64,000 bases of DNA, taken from Galbitalea sp036271875. GTDB lineage: Bacteria; Actinomycetota; Actinomycetes; Actinomycetales; Microbacteriaceae. The position numbers and the translations under genes are program-made. Within the stretch, counting starts at the first letter, position 1. Every line of letters starts with the position of its first letter. Positions 52,637-60,970 of the stretch are shown here, piece after piece. The stretch spans positions 17,291-81,290 of the forward strand of contig DATAZU010000016.1 of the NCBI GenBank assembly GCA_036271875.1, read 5' to 3'. The notes below the pieces were generated by a model. It saw only the letters and a list, made by a program, of their open reading frames with translations, was not told the DNA's origin and did no database searches.

Positions 52637-53497
52637 ATGCCCGAGCTACCCGAAGTCACCGCGCTCGCTGCTGACCTGAGGAGTCGCCTCGTGGGTCGCA
52701 CGGTCGATCGGCTCGACATTGTGTTCTTCGCGGCGCTGAAAACGTTCGAGATCTCGCCAACCGAACTGCACGGCAAGACCATCGCATCGGTTTCGAGGAT
52801 CGGCAAATACCTCGATTTCGAGATCCGCGACGTTCATCTCGTGATGCATCTGGCGCGATCCGGCTGGGTGCGCTGGCGCGAAAGCGCCCCAAAACTCAGC
52901 GCTCGACCTGGCCGCGGACCGCTAGCCGCGCGACTCGTCATGGATGACGGGTCCGGTTTCGATGTGACCGAGGCGAGTACGAAGAAGAGTCTCGCGATCT
53001 ACCTGGTGAGGAGTGCCCAAGAGATCCCCTGGGTGGCGCGGCTCGGACCAGATCCCCTCGACCCGGGTTTCACCGTTCAGGCGCTGGCGTCCATTCTCGC
53101 CGGGAGCGGTCGCGCCCAGGTGAAGGGAGTGCTGCGCAACCAGTCGGTCATAGCGGGGATCGGTAACGCGTACTCCGACGAGATCCTCCACCGCGCAAAA
53201 ATGTCGCCGTTTAAGCCGGCGTCGATGGCACCGGAGGACGTTGCGACTCTCTACGACGCCATCCAGCTCACCCTGCGCGAGGCGATCGATCGCGCGGATG
53301 GGCTCGCCGCGTCCGAGCTCAAGGCCGAAAAGAAGTCCAACCTGCGGGTACACGGCCGAACCGGACTGCCCTGCCCGGTCTGCGGCGACACGGTGCGGCA
53401 GGTCATCTACTCGGACTCGACGTTCCAGTATTGCCCGACCTGTCAGACCGGTGGAAAGCCCCTGGCCGACCGCGTGCTATCGCGGCTGATCAAATAG
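52637..53497 (+). CDS. Fpg/Nei-family DNA glycosylase
   Basis: This 286-residue protein begins MPELPEV, giving the catalytic P2 and E3 after removal of Met. GKYLDF contains the conserved Lys, and the C-terminal zinc finger is CPVCGDTVRQVIYSD with CPTCQTGGK. It removes oxidised bases and nicks the abasic site. The absence of the long MutM FRGR-type loops suggests the Nei side of the family, but this is uncertain. It starts ten bases after ramB stops, so it may be transcribed from the same message. Confidence 0.9.
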   Translation: MPELPEVTALAADLRSRLVGRTVDRLDIVFFAALKTFEISPTELHGKTIASVSRIGKYLDFEIRDVHLVMHLARSGWVRWRESAPKLSARPGRGPLAARLVMDDGSGFDVTEASTKKSLAIYLVRSAQEIPWVARLGPDPLDPGFTVQALASILAGSGRAQVKGVLRNQSVIAGIGNAYSDEILHRAKMSPFKPASMAPEDVATLYDAIQLTLREAIDRADGLAASELKAEKKSNLRVHGRTGLPCPVCGDTVRQVIYSDSTFQYCPTCQTGGKPLADRVLSRLIK

Positions 53498-53540
53498 CTG
53501 GCCGTGCCGGGCAGCGCGCTACAGGTAAGTTAGGCGAGGT

Positions 53541-54467
53541 ATGAGCACCGCATCCACGCCCAAGCCCCTGCACGTTTCCGACGCGGTTGCGGCCGCGCTC
53601 GCCGATCACTTGCCCGTCGTCGCGCTCGAGTCGACCATCATCAGCCACGGGCTTCCACGGCCGCGGAACTACGGGGCCGCCGTCGAGTTTGAGCAGATCC
53701 TGCTCGACGCGGGAGTTACCCCCGCGACGATCGCGGTGCTCGATGGCGTTCCGCAGATCGGGCTGGATGCCGAGGGCGTCCACCGAATCGCGGAGGAGGA
53801 CCTTGCGAAGGCCAGCGTGCGCGACCTCCCCATCCTTGCGGCAAGGAGGGAGAGCGGAGCGACCACCGTCGCGGCGACCGCCCATCTGGCGGCCATGGCC
53901 GGCATCCGCGTATTTGCGACCGGTGGACTCGGCGGCGTTCATCGCGGCGCATCCAGCACGTTCGATGAATCGGCGGATCTCGGTACGCTGGCCGTAACGC
54001 CGATCACCGTGGTGAGCGCGGGTGTCAAGTCCGTCCTCGATATCGGAGCGACCCTCGAACGGCTCGAGTCCCTGAGCGTCCCGGTCATCGGTTACGGCTC
54101 AAAGGTGTTCCCGAGTTTCTGGTTGCACGAATCGGCGCATCTCCTCGACTGGTCCGTCGACTCCGCTGCCGAGGTGGCGCAGATAATGCGATCACAGGAT
54201 CAGCTGGGTCACGGACAGGGCATCGTCATTGCCAACGCCGTGCCAAGGCAGCAGCAGTGGGACCCGACGGAACACGATCGAGTTCTTGAGGAAGCCCTGA
54301 CCGCCGCCGAGGCGAAGGGCGTGCACGGCAAGGCGGTGACGCCGTTCCTACTCAGCTACATCGTGACCGCATCCGAGGGACGCAGTCTCGAAGTCAACCT
54401 GAACCTTGCGCGCAATAACGTGCGGGTGGCCGCGCACATTGCGACCGAATGGTCGCGCCTGCAGTGA
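53541..54467 (+). CDS. psuG: Pseudouridine-5'-phosphate glycosidase
   Basis: This 308-residue protein has the PsuG motifs VALESTIISHGLPRPRN, LAARRESGATTVAAT, FATGGLGGVHRGA and GHGQGIVIANAVP. It splits pseudouridine 5'-phosphate to uracil and ribose 5-phosphate using a divalent metal. The next gene, overlapping its stop, is a PfkB-family kinase, the usual partner that makes the substrate. ATG 53541 is used; the TAAGTTAGGCGAGG region upstream offers a weak ribosome site. Uracil made here could be salvaged by Upp, encoded later in the window. Confidence 0.93.
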   Translation: MSTASTPKPLHVSDAVAAALADHLPVVALESTIISHGLPRPRNYGAAVEFEQILLDAGVTPATIAVLDGVPQIGLDAEGVHRIAEEDLAKASVRDLPILAARRESGATTVAATAHLAAMAGIRVFATGGLGGVHRGASSTFDESADLGTLAVTPITVVSAGVKSVLDIGATLERLESLSVPVIGYGSKVFPSFWLHESAHLLDWSVDSAAEVAQIMRSQDQLGHGQGIVIANAVPRQQQWDPTEHDRVLEEALTAAEAKGVHGKAVTPFLLSYIVTASEGRSLEVNLNLARNNVRVAAHIATEWSRLQ

Positions 54468-55363
54468 GCGAGGCACCAGTAAGGGTCGTCGTTTTCGGCG
54501 ATGTTATCGACGACGTCATTGTGACGCCGACCGGAGCGATCCGACCTGATACCGACACGCCTGCCGGCATCGAGCGCCGGGGCGGGGGATCGGCGGCCAA
54601 CACGGCGACCTGGCTGGCGTCGATTGGGGTGCCGGTCGATTTCGTCGGACGCGTCGGCGTGCTCGACCTGGAGCGCCACTCGCGGGTGCTTCGCGAGGCG
54701 GGCGTCCGGCCGATGCTCGCCGCGGATCACGTGCTGCCGACGGGCACGATCGTGATTCTGGTCGACGGCCAGTCGCGAAGCATGCTCACCGAGCGCGGGG
54801 CGAACGCCGTCGTCGATCCGGAGTCGGTATCGGATGCCATCCTGGATGGCGCGAGCGCCCTGCACTTCACCGGGTACAGCCTCTTTGACCGGGCCGAATC
54901 CGTCGGGTTCAGCCGCCTGATAAAGCGCGCTCATGCTCGAGGCGTGCACGTCTCGGTGGACGCGGCATCCGCCGGCTTCCTCGTCGACTTCGGCCCCAAG
55001 CGATTCCTGGATGCGATCGCGGGCGCCGACCTGCTGTTTCCGAATCTCGACGAGGGTCGTGTGCTCACCGAACTCGAGGATCCGATCGCGATCGCCGAGA
55101 AGCTCGCCAGGAAATTCCCGCTCGTTGCGCTGACGATGGGTCCGGCCGGCATCATCGTCGCCACCAAAGGCGGCTCGATGGCCATCGATGTCGTACCGGC
55201 CAAAACGGTGGACCCGACGGGGGCCGGTGACGCCTTCTGCGCCGGATTCCTGAGCGAGTGGATCGTTTCCCGGGATGCTCGCGCGGCCGCAGAGGCCGGC
55301 TCGAAGCTCGCGGGACAGGCGGTCGCCGTGATCGGCGGCCGTCCCGTTTTGCCCTCGACGTAA
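54464..55363 (+). CDS. psuK: PfkB-family carbohydrate kinase, likely pseudouridine kinase
   Basis: This 299-residue ribokinase-fold protein has VVVFGDVIDDVIVTP, RRGGGSAANTATWLAS (PfkB signature 1) and DPTGAGDAFCAGF (signature 2 with the catalytic Asp). The assignment to pseudouridine is from its overlap with psuG: GTG 54464 overlaps the psuG stop by GTGA. An ATG at 54449 is also in frame. It would phosphorylate pseudouridine with ATP before cleavage by PsuG. Confidence 0.87.
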   Translation: MSEAPVRVVVFGDVIDDVIVTPTGAIRPDTDTPAGIERRGGGSAANTATWLASIGVPVDFVGRVGVLDLERHSRVLREAGVRPMLAADHVLPTGTIVILVDGQSRSMLTERGANAVVDPESVSDAILDGASALHFTGYSLFDRAESVGFSRLIKRAHARGVHVSVDAASAGFLVDFGPKRFLDAIAGADLLFPNLDEGRVLTELEDPIAIAEKLARKFPLVALTMGPAGIIVATKGGSMAIDVVPAKTVDPTGAGDAFCAGFLSEWIVSRDARAAAEAGSKLAGQAVAVIGGRPVLPST

Positions 55364-55393
55364 CCACGCGAAATGGTGACATCTCGTCGGCAA

Positions 55394-55422
55394 CCAACGC
55401 TGGACTAGATGACTAGTGTTGG
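55394..55422. promoter_or_regulatory. Imperfect palindrome before the nucleotidyltransferase-like gene
   Basis: CCAACGCT (55394-55401) and AGTGTTGG (55415-55422) pair at seven of eight positions with a 13-base spacer, 15 bases before ATG 55438. GGAG lies before the start. It may be an operator or part of the promoter; no regulator is identified. Confidence 0.3.
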
Positions 55423-55437
55423 CACTGTGGAGCGTCT

Positions 55438-56322
55438 ATGAGCGCCGACGGCGCGACATCCTCGAAGGCCCAGGATGCCCTGCTGCGCGAAAGTAAGGAT
55501 CACGCTGCGATCCAGGCGATCGAGTTGTGTCGCGAACTCCACATCCGAGCAATGCTCGGCGGCGGACCGGTTCTGAATGCGAACGGGCTGCTGTCTCCCG
55601 GGGTATCCCGCAACGCGGCAATTCTGGTTGATCCCGCATCGTTCCGGCACCTGCGAGTCGCGCTGCTGGATAGAGGCTGGCGTGATTCGACGCCGCGACG
55701 ATTGCGCATGCTGCCGTCCGCGCGGCTCTCACTCATGCACGACGACGAGATCGCCGGCCTCAATATTTATCCGTTCATCCCGGGATTCTTCGCCGATCCC
55801 GAGGAGACCTTCGACCTCATTTGGGAGCGTCACAAAGAGGTGCCGCTTCGCGGTCACACCGTTCGCGCACTTGGCCGGGTGAACTCGGCGATCCTCGCGA
55901 GCCACGACGGACTGGATGGCCGCGCGAGTCGGGCGCGGAGCAACTTCGAGTACTTCGTCGCCCAGTTCTCGCGGGTGCTCAGTAAGCAAGACCGAGTCTC
56001 GGCGGTCAGCCTGATTCGGAAGATGGGCGGATGCGCGGAAATGAACCGGCTCATCCGGGCACTCGGTGAGGAACCGTGCGCGTTCACGCTGCCATCCATT
56101 GCCTACGTGCAGTGGCGGCTCCAGATCACGGATGTCTCAGACCAGGTGCGTCGCGCAGTTGCCCTGCTCGAACTGGGCAAGGACGGCCGGAAGCTGCTGT
56201 ACGCCAGCAGGTCCGGTCGACCCCGCACCTTCCACGACGTGGTGCTCTCGTTCGTGCGGCTGCCGCGGACGGTCGTCGACATCTTCGGCTCGCAGCGTCG
56301 CTGGAAGCGTAGCTTCAGCTAG
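55438..56322 (+). CDS. Uncharacterised nucleotidyltransferase-like protein (NTP_transf_5 type)
   Basis: This 294-residue protein has MLGGGPVLNANGLLSPG, then a strand with VDPASFRHLRVALLDRGW and an HDDEIAGLNIYPF segment, which together resemble the PF14907 group of nucleotidyltransferases that use a D-x-D-like metal site. The C terminus is helical and has basic residues (FGSQRRWKRSFS). GGAG is six bases before ATG 55438. The stop overlaps the convergent MarR gene by eight bases. No pathway partner is nearby; function unknown. Confidence 0.55.
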   Translation: MSADGATSSKAQDALLRESKDHAAIQAIELCRELHIRAMLGGGPVLNANGLLSPGVSRNAAILVDPASFRHLRVALLDRGWRDSTPRRLRMLPSARLSLMHDDEIAGLNIYPFIPGFFADPEETFDLIWERHKEVPLRGHTVRALGRVNSAILASHDGLDGRASRARSNFEYFVAQFSRVLSKQDRVSAVSLIRKMGGCAEMNRLIRALGEEPCAFTLPSIAYVQWRLQITDVSDQVRRAVALLELGKDGRKLLYASRSGRPRTFHDVVLSFVRLPRTVVDIFGSQRRWKRSFS

Positions 56323-56767
56323 CGCCGCGCTCCATGCTCGATCGGATGCGATCGGTCAGCACCGTCAACTGCTCAAGCTCTTCCGTGCTCAGCGCCGCGC
56401 CAACGTGGCGGTTGATTGACTCCGCGTGCGAAACGGCGACCCGCCGGAACAGTGCGTAGCCGTCGTCGGTCAGGCAAACAAACGTCCCGCGACCGTCACC
56501 GGGGTCGCTCTCCTTGGTCACCAACCCCTTCGCCACCAGTCGGTCAACCATTCGGCTGACCGATGGCTGTGTCAGGAGCAGATGGCGGCTGAGATCCCGG
56601 ATGCGCAGACGGTGGCCATCCTGCCGAGTCAGGTTGAAGAGAACGTCGTACTCGTTGAAGGAGATGTCGCTCGTCGGAAATTCGCGACTCAGCTGTCGAA
56701 GCACCGTGACCTGTGCGCGGAACAGGGACTCCCACGCGGCTACGGCCGCCGTGCTGCGCTCGCTCAC
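56315..56767 (-). CDS. MarR-family transcriptional regulator
   Basis: This 150-residue winged-helix regulator has FNEYDVLFNLTRQDGHRLRIRD, the recognition segment LSRHLLLTQPSVSRMVDRLV and the wing KESDPGDGRGTFVCLTDDG, all typical of MarR. It would bind DNA as a dimer and respond to a small aromatic or oxidative signal. ATG 56767 follows a 60-base region that contains a long hairpin. No divergent gene is adjacent, so its target is not obvious. Confidence 0.87.
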   Translation of the reverse strand: MSERSTAAVAAWESLFRAQVTVLRQLSREFPTSDISFNEYDVLFNLTRQDGHRLRIRDLSRHLLLTQPSVSRMVDRLVAKGLVTKESDPGDGRGTFVCLTDDGYALFRRVAVSHAESINRHVGAALSTEELEQLTVLTDRIRSSMERGAS

Positions 56768-56812
56768 GTCCCAACTCTATTCACCTTCGTTGGTCTCGCG
56801 AGGCGGCTGCGT

Positions 56813-56872
56813 CGGTGTGATGTGAAAGCCAAGAACGGGGACCCTGCCCCGATTGGCTTTCACACCACACCG
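56813..56872. repeat. Long near-perfect hairpin upstream of the MarR gene
   Basis: A 20-bp stem (56813-56832 with 56853-56872; one mismatch) encloses CGGGG and CCCCG that form a second stem. The arms read CGGTGTGATGTGAAAGCCAA and TTGGCTTTCACACCACACCG. It lies 45 bases before the MarR start. It may be a dispersed element or a double-hairpin terminator. Confidence 0.55.
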
Positions 56873-57046
56873 TCTCCGTCTCGACCCCACCGCGGGGGTA
56901 CGAGAGCGGGACGGCGAGGCCGGGGATTAAGAGAGGTCTGTTCGGGCCGCAGTTGCAATGGGAAGCAGTCTCGGCGCGGCGTTGCGAGCGGGTCCGACGC
57001 GGACCACCCTGCGCCGCAGGAGCGGCGGCGCATCCAAAGAGTCTCG

Positions 57047-57122
57047 ATCCTTTAGGCCCCAGCGACAGGCGGCTGGCTTAAAAGGATTGAGGGCCGGTTT
57101 CAGAGGCTAGAAACCGACCCTC
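57047..57122 (+). ncRNA. Two consecutive stem-loops; candidate structured RNA end
   Basis: The first hairpin pairs ATCCTTT (57047-57053) with AAAGGAT (57081-57087) and continues with inner CCAGC/GCTGG pairs. The second pairs GAGGG with CCCTC and CGGTTTC with GAAACCG (57089-57122), followed by TCCCTT. They sit in the 529-base gap 56768-57296 that has no gene on either strand. The right part of the gap (57150-57265) is AT-rich. The RNA call is tentative. Confidence 0.3.
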
Positions 57123-57296
57123 TCCCTTGCACCAAGAGTGTCCTGCAATCACATTCCGCGGAACTTGCCACAGCAAACAATTTCCGCTGACATGAATATA
57201 TAACGGTCAGGTAACGAAGCGCTAGTTATACAAACGTTATTTTTCTGCGAGTTTTCTATGAACTTCTTTTTGCCCGGAAACTCGCGGATCCTGAGG

Positions 57297-58166
57297 CTAC
57301 TCGAGCAGCACCTGTTCGAGCGTGCGAGTACCCAAGCGGTGCATCGCCGGGTTGTCGGAGGAGTTGGTCACGAGCGCGGTTCCCAGCAGGATTGCCCAGC
57401 CCGCCGCCCTCAGCCAGGTTGCGTCGTCATAGTTGAGAGCGGCGCGGAACCTGCCCCGACCATCCGCATCGAAGGTGAGCCAGGCCGTCGCCAGATCGGT
57501 CGCGGGATCACCGGAACAGATGTCGCCGAAGTCGAGAACCGCGGCCAACTCGCCGTCGCGCACCAGGATGTTGGCGGCGTGCAGGTCACCGTGCAGCCAG
57601 ATGGGTCCGCCGGTCCAGACCGGCGCACTGAGGGCCCTCTGCCAGAGGGCTGCGAGCGTGCTCGCATCGGGCACGAGCCCCGACACGAGCCTGGCCTCGA
57701 TCGTTTCTGCTCGTACAGCGAGGGGGATGCCGCGAACCGGGTTGAATGGCGCGTCCGTCGGGGCAGGGGTGTGCAGTTCGCGAACAAAGCCGGCGAGCGC
57801 GAAGGCGGTGTCGTGCAGGCTGGTCGGAGGGGCCTTCGAGGCGAGTTCCCCTTCGAACCACCTGGCAACGGTCCAGTGCCAGGGGAACAGGTCGCCTGGC
57901 ATGCCAATGCGCACCGGCTCCGGGACCGCGACAGACACTCGAGACGCGACCTCGGGCAGCCAGCGCTGCTCGTTTTCCACGAGAACCGCCGCCACCGCGC
58001 GCCGGGGCAGGCGCACCGTGAGATCGGAGCCAAGCCGCAGGATGGCGTTGTCCCATCCGTTGGCAACGAGCGTCAGGGGCAGATTCGCGAGATCGGGATG
58101 CTGCTGCCGCAGCAGTTTGCGAACGAGAGCCTCATCGATGTCGACCTCGGCCGCCGGTGTATCCAT
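57297..58166 (-). CDS. Aminoglycoside-phosphotransferase-family kinase
   Basis: This 289-residue protein of the APH fold has the catalytic loop WLHGDLHAANILV with the catalytic Asp and the metal motif DFGDICSGDPATDLA. The N lobe has LRLGSDLTVRLPRR with the ATP-contacting residues. Length and the PIWLHGDLH form match the group of actinobacterial APH proteins that phosphorylate macrolides or other alcohols, but many act in unrelated metabolism. Resistance cannot be assumed. It is followed on the same strand by an AT-rich gap; the small gene at 58183-58563 lies just upstream. Confidence 0.85.
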   Translation of the reverse strand: MDTPAAEVDIDEALVRKLLRQQHPDLANLPLTLVANGWDNAILRLGSDLTVRLPRRAVAAVLVENEQRWLPEVASRVSVAVPEPVRIGMPGDLFPWHWTVARWFEGELASKAPPTSLHDTAFALAGFVRELHTPAPTDAPFNPVRGIPLAVRAETIEARLVSGLVPDASTLAALWQRALSAPVWTGGPIWLHGDLHAANILVRDGELAAVLDFGDICSGDPATDLATAWLTFDADGRGRFRAALNYDDATWLRAAGWAILLGTALVTNSSDNPAMHRLGTRTLEQVLLE

Positions 58167-58182
58167 GGCAGGTTGGTGGCGA

Positions 58183-58563
58183 CTAACCGGCGACGCTGCC
58201 CACGAACGTGCCCGCGGTCTGGGCTGCTGCGCCGATCGCGTTCACCAGATCGACGAACGCGTTGTTCGTGCGGCTGGCACCGATGGCACCGCCCTTCAAC
58301 GCGCTGGCCGCGAGGTTGCGAGACACGCGGACATCGAGCGACTTATCTGTCGCCTCGCTGTATTCGACAAAGAACGTCATCTGCAGGTTCTTGCCGGCCA
58401 TCGCTCCGAGGAACGCGGTGGCCGTGGCATTCCCGCGCTTTGCAGTCAGACCCCCATTGGGGTTCGACTCGGCGCTGAAACCCTGCTCGCCGAGCACCCG
58501 GGCGACGAGGTCCTTCGCCGCCTGGGCGTCGCCAGAAATGAAGATGTCGTATTGTCCCGCCAC
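58183..58563 (-). CDS. Small conserved hypothetical protein
   Basis: This 126-residue protein has a first strand YDIFISGD, a helical part, and a later MTFFVEYSEATDKSLDVRVSRNLAAS segment, followed by an Ala/Gly-rich C terminus. No catalytic residues or membrane helices are evident. It lies 16 bases upstream of the APH-family gene on the same strand, and 57 bases downstream of the winged-helix gene. I do not recognise the family. Confidence 0.6.
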   Translation of the reverse strand: MAGQYDIFISGDAQAAKDLVARVLGEQGFSAESNPNGGLTAKRGNATATAFLGAMAGKNLQMTFFVEYSEATDKSLDVRVSRNLAASALKGGAIGASRTNNAFVDLVNAIGAAAQTAGTFVGSVAG

Positions 58564-58620
58564 GTGTCGTGACCTCTCTTTGATCGGTGTCGAGCCACCG
58601 CGACGGAGGCCCGTTCAAGG

Positions 58621-59322
58621 CTAGAAGAAGTCCGGGCTCGGCGTCGAGGCATGCCGCACCGAAACATCGGCATGGTGATCAAATCGATAACCGACGCCGC
58701 GAACCGTGCGCACGATGTCCTCATATGCGCCAAGTTTTGCGCGAAGGCGCCGCACATGCACATCTATTGTGCGCTCGTTGGGAATGTCGTCGTCATCGCC
58801 ATCGGCCCACAGTGAGCTGATGAGCTCCGAGCGGTCGATTGTGCGGCCTTCTCGCAGCACCAGGTACTGAAGGAGTTCAAATTCCTTGTAGGTGAGCGCG
58901 GCTGTTTCGCCGTCGAGGATGAGGCGCTTGCGTGAGACATCCACGATGACGCCGCTCTGCACTCGCGGTTCCGGTTCCTCCGCGTGGCGATGCTTTGCGA
59001 GGGCGGCAGGATCCTGCAGGGCGAGGCGGACAACATCAACATCGCGGCCGCCGGCTCCACGGGGCGCCAGAGCGACAGCGGCGTATGTCTCAACGGTTGG
59101 CGCGAGCTGGCTCGCCAGTTGCTTCAGTTGCTCGACGATCGTGCCGAGGTCGGTGCCCGCTGCCGCGGCCTTCGCTTCGCCGAGACCGACGTAGAGCACG
59201 AAGCCGCGCGCTTCGGTGCCGTTGGGGACGGCGCGAAGGCGAGCGGAGGTCTCCGGGTTGCCGCCGGGAACGGCGCCGGTAGTGATTCGGTTGGATGGGA
59301 CATCAAGAGTTGCAAGTGACAT
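58621..59322 (-). CDS. OmpR/PhoB-type winged-helix protein without a receiver domain
   Basis: The 233-residue protein ends in a trans_reg_C domain: YKEFELLQYLVLREGRTIDR, LWADGDDDDIPNERTIDVHVRRLRAKLG, VRTVRGVGYRF. The first 130 residues are not a receiver domain: they read as an Ala-rich fold (ARGFVLYVGLGEAKAAAAGTD... ETYAAVALAPRGAGGRDVD). It is thus a one-component regulator with an unknown sensor. ATG 59322 has GAAGGA nine bases upstream; ATG 59358 is the alternative. A consensus-like promoter lies about 370 bases upstream. It may be a global regulator; no targets are visible. Confidence 0.78.
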   Translation of the reverse strand: MSLATLDVPSNRITTGAVPGGNPETSARLRAVPNGTEARGFVLYVGLGEAKAAAAGTDLGTIVEQLKQLASQLAPTVETYAAVALAPRGAGGRDVDVVRLALQDPAALAKHRHAEEPEPRVQSGVIVDVSRKRLILDGETAALTYKEFELLQYLVLREGRTIDRSELISSLWADGDDDDIPNERTIDVHVRRLRAKLGAYEDIVRTVRGVGYRFDHHADVSVRHASTPSPDFF

Positions 59323-59696
59323 GGGATCAAGTCCTTCAGGATTCGGAAGGTCGGCCATCGGTGGCGATCCCTCCGTGAGTGTGTTGTTGAACGCCGCCTC
59401 GGGCGGTTGTGGCGAGGACGAACCCGGCTTCTGCGGGGTACCGTCCCGGAATCTGCCGGCGGGGAATGCTGAGGCGCGGTGCTCTGAGGGATTCGATCCT
59501 TCTGAGCTGGTCATCTCAGGCCCGTCTGGCCGATTCGGCTGTGCCGTGCTCTACGAGCACTGTGCTGGGAAAGCACTGGGCCGATTAGGCACACATTCGA
59601 CAACACATGTCAGCGCTGCGCGGCGTCAGCATCGAGCCGGCAGTCCCAAAGGCCTCGAGGGAGGTCAGGGCGTGCGCGTTGACAGTCATGGGCGCA

Positions 59697-59727
59697 ATTC
59701 TATTGCGTGGGCGACATTTCTTGTCAA
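59697..59727 (-). promoter_or_regulatory. Sigma-A-like promoter for the orphan winged-helix gene
   Basis: On the minus strand, TTGACA (59722-59727) and TAGAAT (59697-59702) match the consensus at six and five of six positions, with a 19-base spacer. The -10 lies in a CGCAAT-N3-ATTGCG palindrome (59693-59707). The gene start is about 375 bases downstream, so a long leader would exist. Confidence 0.45.
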
Positions 59728-59782
59728 CCCGGAGCGGTGGCCACCGAATGGTCGACGCTGCCGGTCGGTCCAATGAGCTCGT

Positions 59783-59811
59783 CGAAGGGCCACCGCACAA
59801 ACGGCCCTTCG
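59783..59811 (-). terminator. Hairpin terminator after upp
   Basis: CGAAGGGCC (59783-59791) and GGCCCTTCG (59803-59811) form a perfect 9-bp stem with an 11-base loop, 26 bases after the upp stop. No T run follows, as is usual in high-GC actinobacteria. Confidence 0.6.
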
Positions 59812-59837
59812 AGCGGCTCGGGGACCCCAGTGACTCG

Positions 59838-60470
59838 TCAGACGGTGCCGTAGAGGCGGTCGCCTGCGTCGCCAAGGCCCGGGACGATGTAGCCGATCTC
59901 GTTGAGTTTCTCGTCCCGGGCGCCGACGACGATAGTGACCTCGCGGCCGACGGTTGCGGCTTCGACCGCGGCGAGACCTTCGGGCGCGGCGATGAGACAC
60001 ACGCACGTCACATCCACTGCTCCGCGATCGAACAGATAGTTGATGGCGGCAATAAGTGAGCCACCGGTCGCGAGCATCGGATCGAGCACGAAGCACTGCC
60101 GATTGGATAAATCGTCGGGAAGTCGTTCCGCGTAGATGTCGGGCTTGAGAGTCTCCTCATTGCGCACCATGCCCAGGAAGCCGACCTCCGCAGTCGGAAC
60201 AAGCTTCACCATGCCCTCGAGCATCCCGAGTCCGGCGCGGAGGATGGGCACGACGAGAGGACGTGGTTCGCTGAGTGCGAGGCCCTTCGCTTCGCCGACC
60301 GGCGTGGTCACAGTGACCTCCTGCACGCGAACGTTCCGGGTCGCCTCGTAGGCGAGCAGAGTCACCAACTCCTCGGCGAGAGCGCGGAACGTGGGTGACG
60401 GCGTGGTCTTATCACGCAGCACGGTGAGCTTGTGGGTGATCAGGGGGTGGTCGGCTACGTGCACTCGCAT
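59838..60470 (-). CDS. upp: Uracil phosphoribosyltransferase
   Basis: This 210-residue enzyme converts uracil and PRPP to UMP in pyrimidine salvage. The N terminus HPLITHKLTVLRDKTT and the PRPP-binding loop DPMLATGGSLIAAINYL are diagnostic of Upp, as is YIVPGLGDAGDRLYGT at the C terminus. ATG 60470 is 26 bases from the divergent tadA start; the two probably have overlapping promoters. Uracil released by PsuG would be one source of substrate. Confidence 0.96.
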   Translation of the reverse strand: MRVHVADHPLITHKLTVLRDKTTPSPTFRALAEELVTLLAYEATRNVRVQEVTVTTPVGEAKGLALSEPRPLVVPILRAGLGMLEGMVKLVPTAEVGFLGMVRNEETLKPDIYAERLPDDLSNRQCFVLDPMLATGGSLIAAINYLFDRGAVDVTCVCLIAAPEGLAAVEAATVGREVTIVVGARDEKLNEIGYIVPGLGDAGDRLYGTV

Positions 60471-60496
60471 AGGCTCAATCTAGCGAACGGAGGGCT

Positions 60497-60970
60497 GTGC
60501 AGGATTGGATACCCGTCGCGCGCGACTACTCCGCGTGGATGCGCGATGCGATCGCCGAGGCCCGAGTCGCCCTTTCGACCGGCGATGTCCCGGTCGCGGC
60601 TCTGCTGTTCGACGCATCCGGCCGTCGAATCACAGTCGGGCGCAACGAGCGCGAGAAAACCCAGGATCCGACGGCACACGCCGAGGTGCTGGCGATCCGC
60701 GCTGCTGCCGAGCAACGGGGTGACTGGCACCTTACCGATCTGACACTCGTCGTCACGCTAGAGCCGTGCGTGATGTGTGCGGGCGCCATACTCAATGCCC
60801 GGATTCCGCGCGTGGTTTTCGGCGCGTGGGACGAGAAGGCCGGCGCCGTTGGTAGCGTGCACGACCTGCTGCGCGATCGCAGGCTGCCCCATCGTGTCGA
60901 GGTGACCGCTGGCGTCGAAGCCGAGGCATGTGCCGCGCTGCTGCTGGACTTCTTCGAGGCCCGTCGCTAG
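60497..60970 (+). CDS. tadA: tRNA-specific adenosine deaminase (TadA-like)
   Basis: This 157-residue deaminase has the zinc motifs HAE (TAHAEVLAIR, with the catalytic Glu) and PCxxC (LEPCVMCAGAIL). Length and the flanking DPTAHAE and NARIPRVVFG residues fit TadA, which makes inosine 34 in tRNA-Arg. ACGGAGGG precedes GTG 60497 at close spacing. It is divergent from upp, and its stop overlaps the stop of a convergent membrane-protein gene in CTAG. Confidence 0.92.
   Translation: MQDWIPVARDYSAWMRDAIAEARVALSTGDVPVAALLFDASGRRITVGRNEREKTQDPTAHAEVLAIRAAAEQRGDWHLTDLTLVVTLEPCVMCAGAILNARIPRVVFGAWDEKAGAVGSVHDLLRDRRLPHRVEVTAGVEAEACAALLLDFFEARR

Noticed and set aside
56426..57055. Plus-strand open frame across the MarR gene and its upstream hairpin
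   Set aside because: It is the shadow of the MarR gene for much of its length, and the remainder reads through the hairpins with Arg-rich, low-quality protein.
57297..58166. Antibiotic-resistance gene (macrolide or aminoglycoside phosphotransferase)
   Set aside because: The fold is clear, but substrate residues cannot be matched to a known resistance enzyme, and there is no mobile or resistance context.
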